From: Thermoplasmata archaeon UBA184
GTDB lineage: Archaea; Thermoplasmatota; Thermoplasmata; Lutacidiplasmatales; UBA184
Assembly: GCA_002495185.1 (NCBI GenBank)
Contig: DAEB01000049.1
Coordinates: forward strand, 1 to 22,854
DNA: 22,854 bases
Direction: 5' to 3'
Below are positions 21,215-22,854 of the stretch, piece by piece (positions within the stretch are counted from its first letter, which is position 1; each line of letters begins with the position of its first letter). The position numbers and the translations under genes are program-made. A model generated the notes under the pieces. The model saw only the letters and a list, made by a program, of their open reading frames with translations, had not been told where the DNA came from and searched no databases.

Positions 21215-22536
21215 CGGTTGACCTCTTCGACGTCCTCAGCAACTGGGACACGTGGGGAGTGTTCGGGTTCCTGACGGTCGTCAACCTGCTGGTCCTCGTC
21301 TACCGCACCTCGTACGGAGCGAAGCTCCGTCCGTGGGTTCTCAACGCCCTGCGGCGGGTCTCGGGCCGTTCCGACCTCCACTGGCTCGACTGGAAGCTCC
21401 TCGCGGTCGTGGGCGCCGTCTGGTTCGGCGGTTTCTCGGTGTACGGAATCCTGAGCGGGCAGTATGGCTGTCAGCCGGGCATCCTGAGCGACGCCCTCGG
21501 CGAGATGGATTCCGGCCGGGCTTTCTGGGCCGGTGGAAACCCGTTCTCGAGCGTTCCCTACTGCGGGGGCACGCTCGACGTCCCCTACGGGCTCGCCGCG
21601 GTTCTTCTGGACGCGCTCGGCTCGCTCGGGGGGCTCTGGGGGATCTGCCTTGTCTGGGGCGCTATCGTGCTGAGCATCTTCCCGCTCGCCTGGCGCGCCG
21701 GTGGCGCGGACCGGCAGTACGTCACCGTCTACCTCGCGACCTCGATCCTGTTCATCCCCCTCGCGACGAGCGAGTTCGGTGGAGCGACGAACGCCATCGT
21801 CCCGATGACGCTCCTTCTCACGCTCGTCCTCGTTGAAGAGCGCGAGCTCCTCGCCTCGGCGCTCGGTGGCTTCCTCTCGACCGCCCGGTTTCCGAGCCTC
21901 TTTCCGGTCGTGGCGATGAACGGGGGTCAGGGTCGCCTCCGCTTCTGGGGAGGTGCGGTGGCGCTCGGGGTCTTCGGCGCCGCCACGTTGCTTTCGTTCG
22001 CCCTCTGGGGGACCGGGTTCTTCAACAGCGTCTACGTGGGGGAGCTCGGACGACGATCCTACTCGCTCAACGTCTTCGGCGTCCTCCTCCTGCACAACGC
22101 GCTTCCGTCGTCGCTCGGCGTGGAGGCGGTCGAGGCGGCGGTCACGGTCGCGCTCGTCCTCGCCGCGTTCTTCACGGTCCGGTCCCCCGTGCGGGCCGTG
22201 GCGATCACGATCGTCGGGGTCGCGCTCGTGACCCCGTTCCTCTCCTACAACTTCCTCATTTGGCTCCTGCCGTGCGCTCTCGCCGGGGCCCGGGCACGCT
22301 GGTGGCTCTGGGGGATCGCGACCGTCGCAGCGGTCGATTTCAACCTCGGGATCATCGTCTGGGCGAACGCCCAGGGCATCGTCGGACCGGCCGAGGTCCT
22401 CGATGTCGTCGTGACCGCGCTCCTCCTCGGGCTCTTCGTCGAGCTGTGGCGGGGCGAGCTCGCCTCGCACCGGGCGGGTCCTCCCCGCCCGGCGTCGGAT
22501 GCCGACCCGACCGCCCCGTCTACTGCATCTGCTTGA
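21211..22536 (+). CDS. Polytopic membrane protein C, GT-C glycosyltransferase-like (paralogue 3 of 3)
   Basis: This 441-residue protein has about 10-11 helices and is the closest relative of protein A. The shared elements are NLLVLVYR, RRVSGRSDLHWLDW, VYGILSGQYGC (78-87), SGRAFWAGGNPF (101-112), Cys118, VPYGLAAVLLDALGSLGG, GGATNAIVP, FLSTARFPSLFPV and TPFLSYNFLIWLLP. Relative to A, the first loop carries a longer acidic insertion (SDALGEMD, 93-100). Conservation is strongest in the loop and the STARFP block, and weaker in the helices. A and C probably arose by a duplication that now flanks D and B. The ATG at 21211 lies inside the stop of B. The 3' end overlaps the opposite-strand pntB by 17 bases. 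Confidence 0.8.
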   Translation: MTVDLFDVLSNWDTWGVFGFLTVVNLLVLVYRTSYGAKLRPWVLNALRRVSGRSDLHWLDWKLLAVVGAVWFGGFSVYGILSGQYGCQPGILSDALGEMDSGRAFWAGGNPFSSVPYCGGTLDVPYGLAAVLLDALGSLGGLWGICLVWGAIVLSIFPLAWRAGGADRQYVTVYLATSILFIPLATSEFGGATNAIVPMTLLLTLVLVEERELLASALGGFLSTARFPSLFPVVAMNGGQGRLRFWGGAVALGVFGAATLLSFALWGTGFFNSVYVGELGRRSYSLNVFGVLLLHNALPSSLGVEAVEAAVTVALVLAAFFTVRSPVRAVAITIVGVALVTPFLSYNFLIWLLPCALAGARARWWLWGIATVAAVDFNLGIIVWANAQGIVGPAEVLDVVVTALLLGLFVELWRGELASHRAGPPRPASDADPTAPSTASA

Positions 22537-22854
22537 GGGCGCTCACGAGCTCGCCGACCGCCTTCTGGGCGTCGCCGTAGAGCATGTGGCAGTTGTCGCG
22601 GTAGAAGAGGTCGTTCTCGATGCCGGCGAACCCCTTGCCCTTCCCGCGCTTGATGACGATGATGTTCTTCGCGTTCTCGACGTCCAGGATCGGCATCCCG
22701 TAGAGCGGGCTCCCTTCCCGGTGCGCCGCCGGGTTCACGACGTCGTTCGCCCCGATCACGAGGACGACGTCCGTGTTCGGGAACTCCGCGTTGATCTCGT
22801 CCCGGTCGTAGAGCTTGTCGTAGGAGATCCCCGCCTCGGCGAGCAGCACGTTCA
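22520..22854 (-). CDS. pntB: NAD(P) transhydrogenase beta subunit, C-terminal fragment (cut by window edge)
   Basis: Only the last 110 or so residues are present; the gene enters from the right edge. They match the NADP(H)-binding domain III of PntB: NVLLAEAGISYDKL, then DEINAEF, the VVLVIGANDVVNPAA signature, PLYGMPILDVE, IKRGKGKGFAGIEN, LFYRDN and MLYGDAQKAV. The membrane-bound enzyme couples hydride transfer between NADH and NADP+ to ion flow and supplies NADPH. The usual NT(x)MLFGDAK is NCHMLYGDAQ here, so a Cys stands where Thr is common. The reading continues upstream of the first in-window GTG, so that codon is not a start. The gene converges with membrane protein C, and their 3' ends overlap by 17 bases. 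Confidence 0.95.
   Translation of the reverse strand, partial: NVLLAEAGISYDKLYDRDEINAEFPNTDVVLVIGANDVVNPAAHREGSPLYGMPILDVENAKNIIVIKRGKGKGFAGIENDLFYRDNCHMLYGDAQKAVGELVSALKQMQ

Noticed and set aside
21058..22470. Minus-strand open frame of 470 codons opposite protein C.
   Set aside because: It is another GC-driven shadow: charged repeats with no motif, while the plus-strand frame is a clear paralogue of protein A.
1..22854. CRISPR arrays, insertion sequences, attachment sites, rRNA and tRNA genes.
   Set aside because: Reading both strands I found no regularly spaced repeats, transposase or integrase motifs, terminal inverted repeats or RNA gene signatures. I could not run a covariance search, which would be decisive for tRNA and small RNA.

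Overview
The window reads as a compact, GC-rich archaeal chromosome segment. I infer a high-GC Thermoplasmatota-like euryarchaeon, with moderate confidence. The support is: A/T-rich TATA-like boxes about 25 nt upstream of start codons, giving apparently leaderless genes, mixed with Shine-Dalgarno sites inside operons; a four-subunit ferredoxin-dependent 2-oxoacid oxidoreductase next to an HdrA-type flavoprotein; and a small archaeal-type OB-fold protein. I saw no rRNA, tRNA, CRISPR array, insertion sequence or integrase. No gene-free stretch exceeds about 240 bases.

Layout. 1-3103 (minus): a five-gene chain korD-korA-korB-korC-hdrA, in transcription order from right to left; every junction is a 4-nt ATGA or GTGA overlap, and hdrA runs off the left edge. 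3327-3818 (plus): a small two-helix membrane protein, possibly PH-like. 3873-5932 (minus): an ABC-2 exporter, ATPase then permease. 6153-6827 (plus): a PD-(D/E)XK-like nuclease candidate. 6843-8366 (minus): a histidine ammonia-lyase family enzyme with an Ala-Cys-Gly triad where Ala-Ser-Gly is usual. 8605-9321 (plus): a triple zinc-ribbon protein with an Arg/Gly-rich tail. 9318-9923 (minus): a GNAT acetyltransferase. 10079-11884 (plus): a 14-helix-type MFS exporter. 11944-14170 (minus): small genes for a TPR-like protein, an unrecognised protein, an OB-fold protein, a three-helix membrane protein and an overlooked 41-residue very basic protein. 14297-16935 (minus): a two-subunit molybdenum hydroxylase of IorAB type. 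17080-22536: four polytopic membrane proteins, three of them paralogues on the plus strand and one on the minus strand, with the look of GT-C glycosyltransferases. 22520-22854 (minus): the C-terminal end of the transhydrogenase beta subunit PntB, cut by the right edge.

How the genes fit together. The Kor/HdrA operon would oxidise a 2-oxoacid to its acyl-CoA and pass electrons through ferredoxin to a flavin/iron-sulfur partner. PntB, the molybdenum hydroxylase and the ammonia-lyase add redox and amino-acid or heterocycle catabolism, which suggests a heterotrophic life. The least explained region is the 5.5-kb membrane protein cluster at 17080-22536, whose three paralogues share an acidic first loop bracketed by two conserved cysteines. 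Several promoters carry short inverted repeats at or near the TATA box that could be operators. These are inferences from single-sequence inspection.
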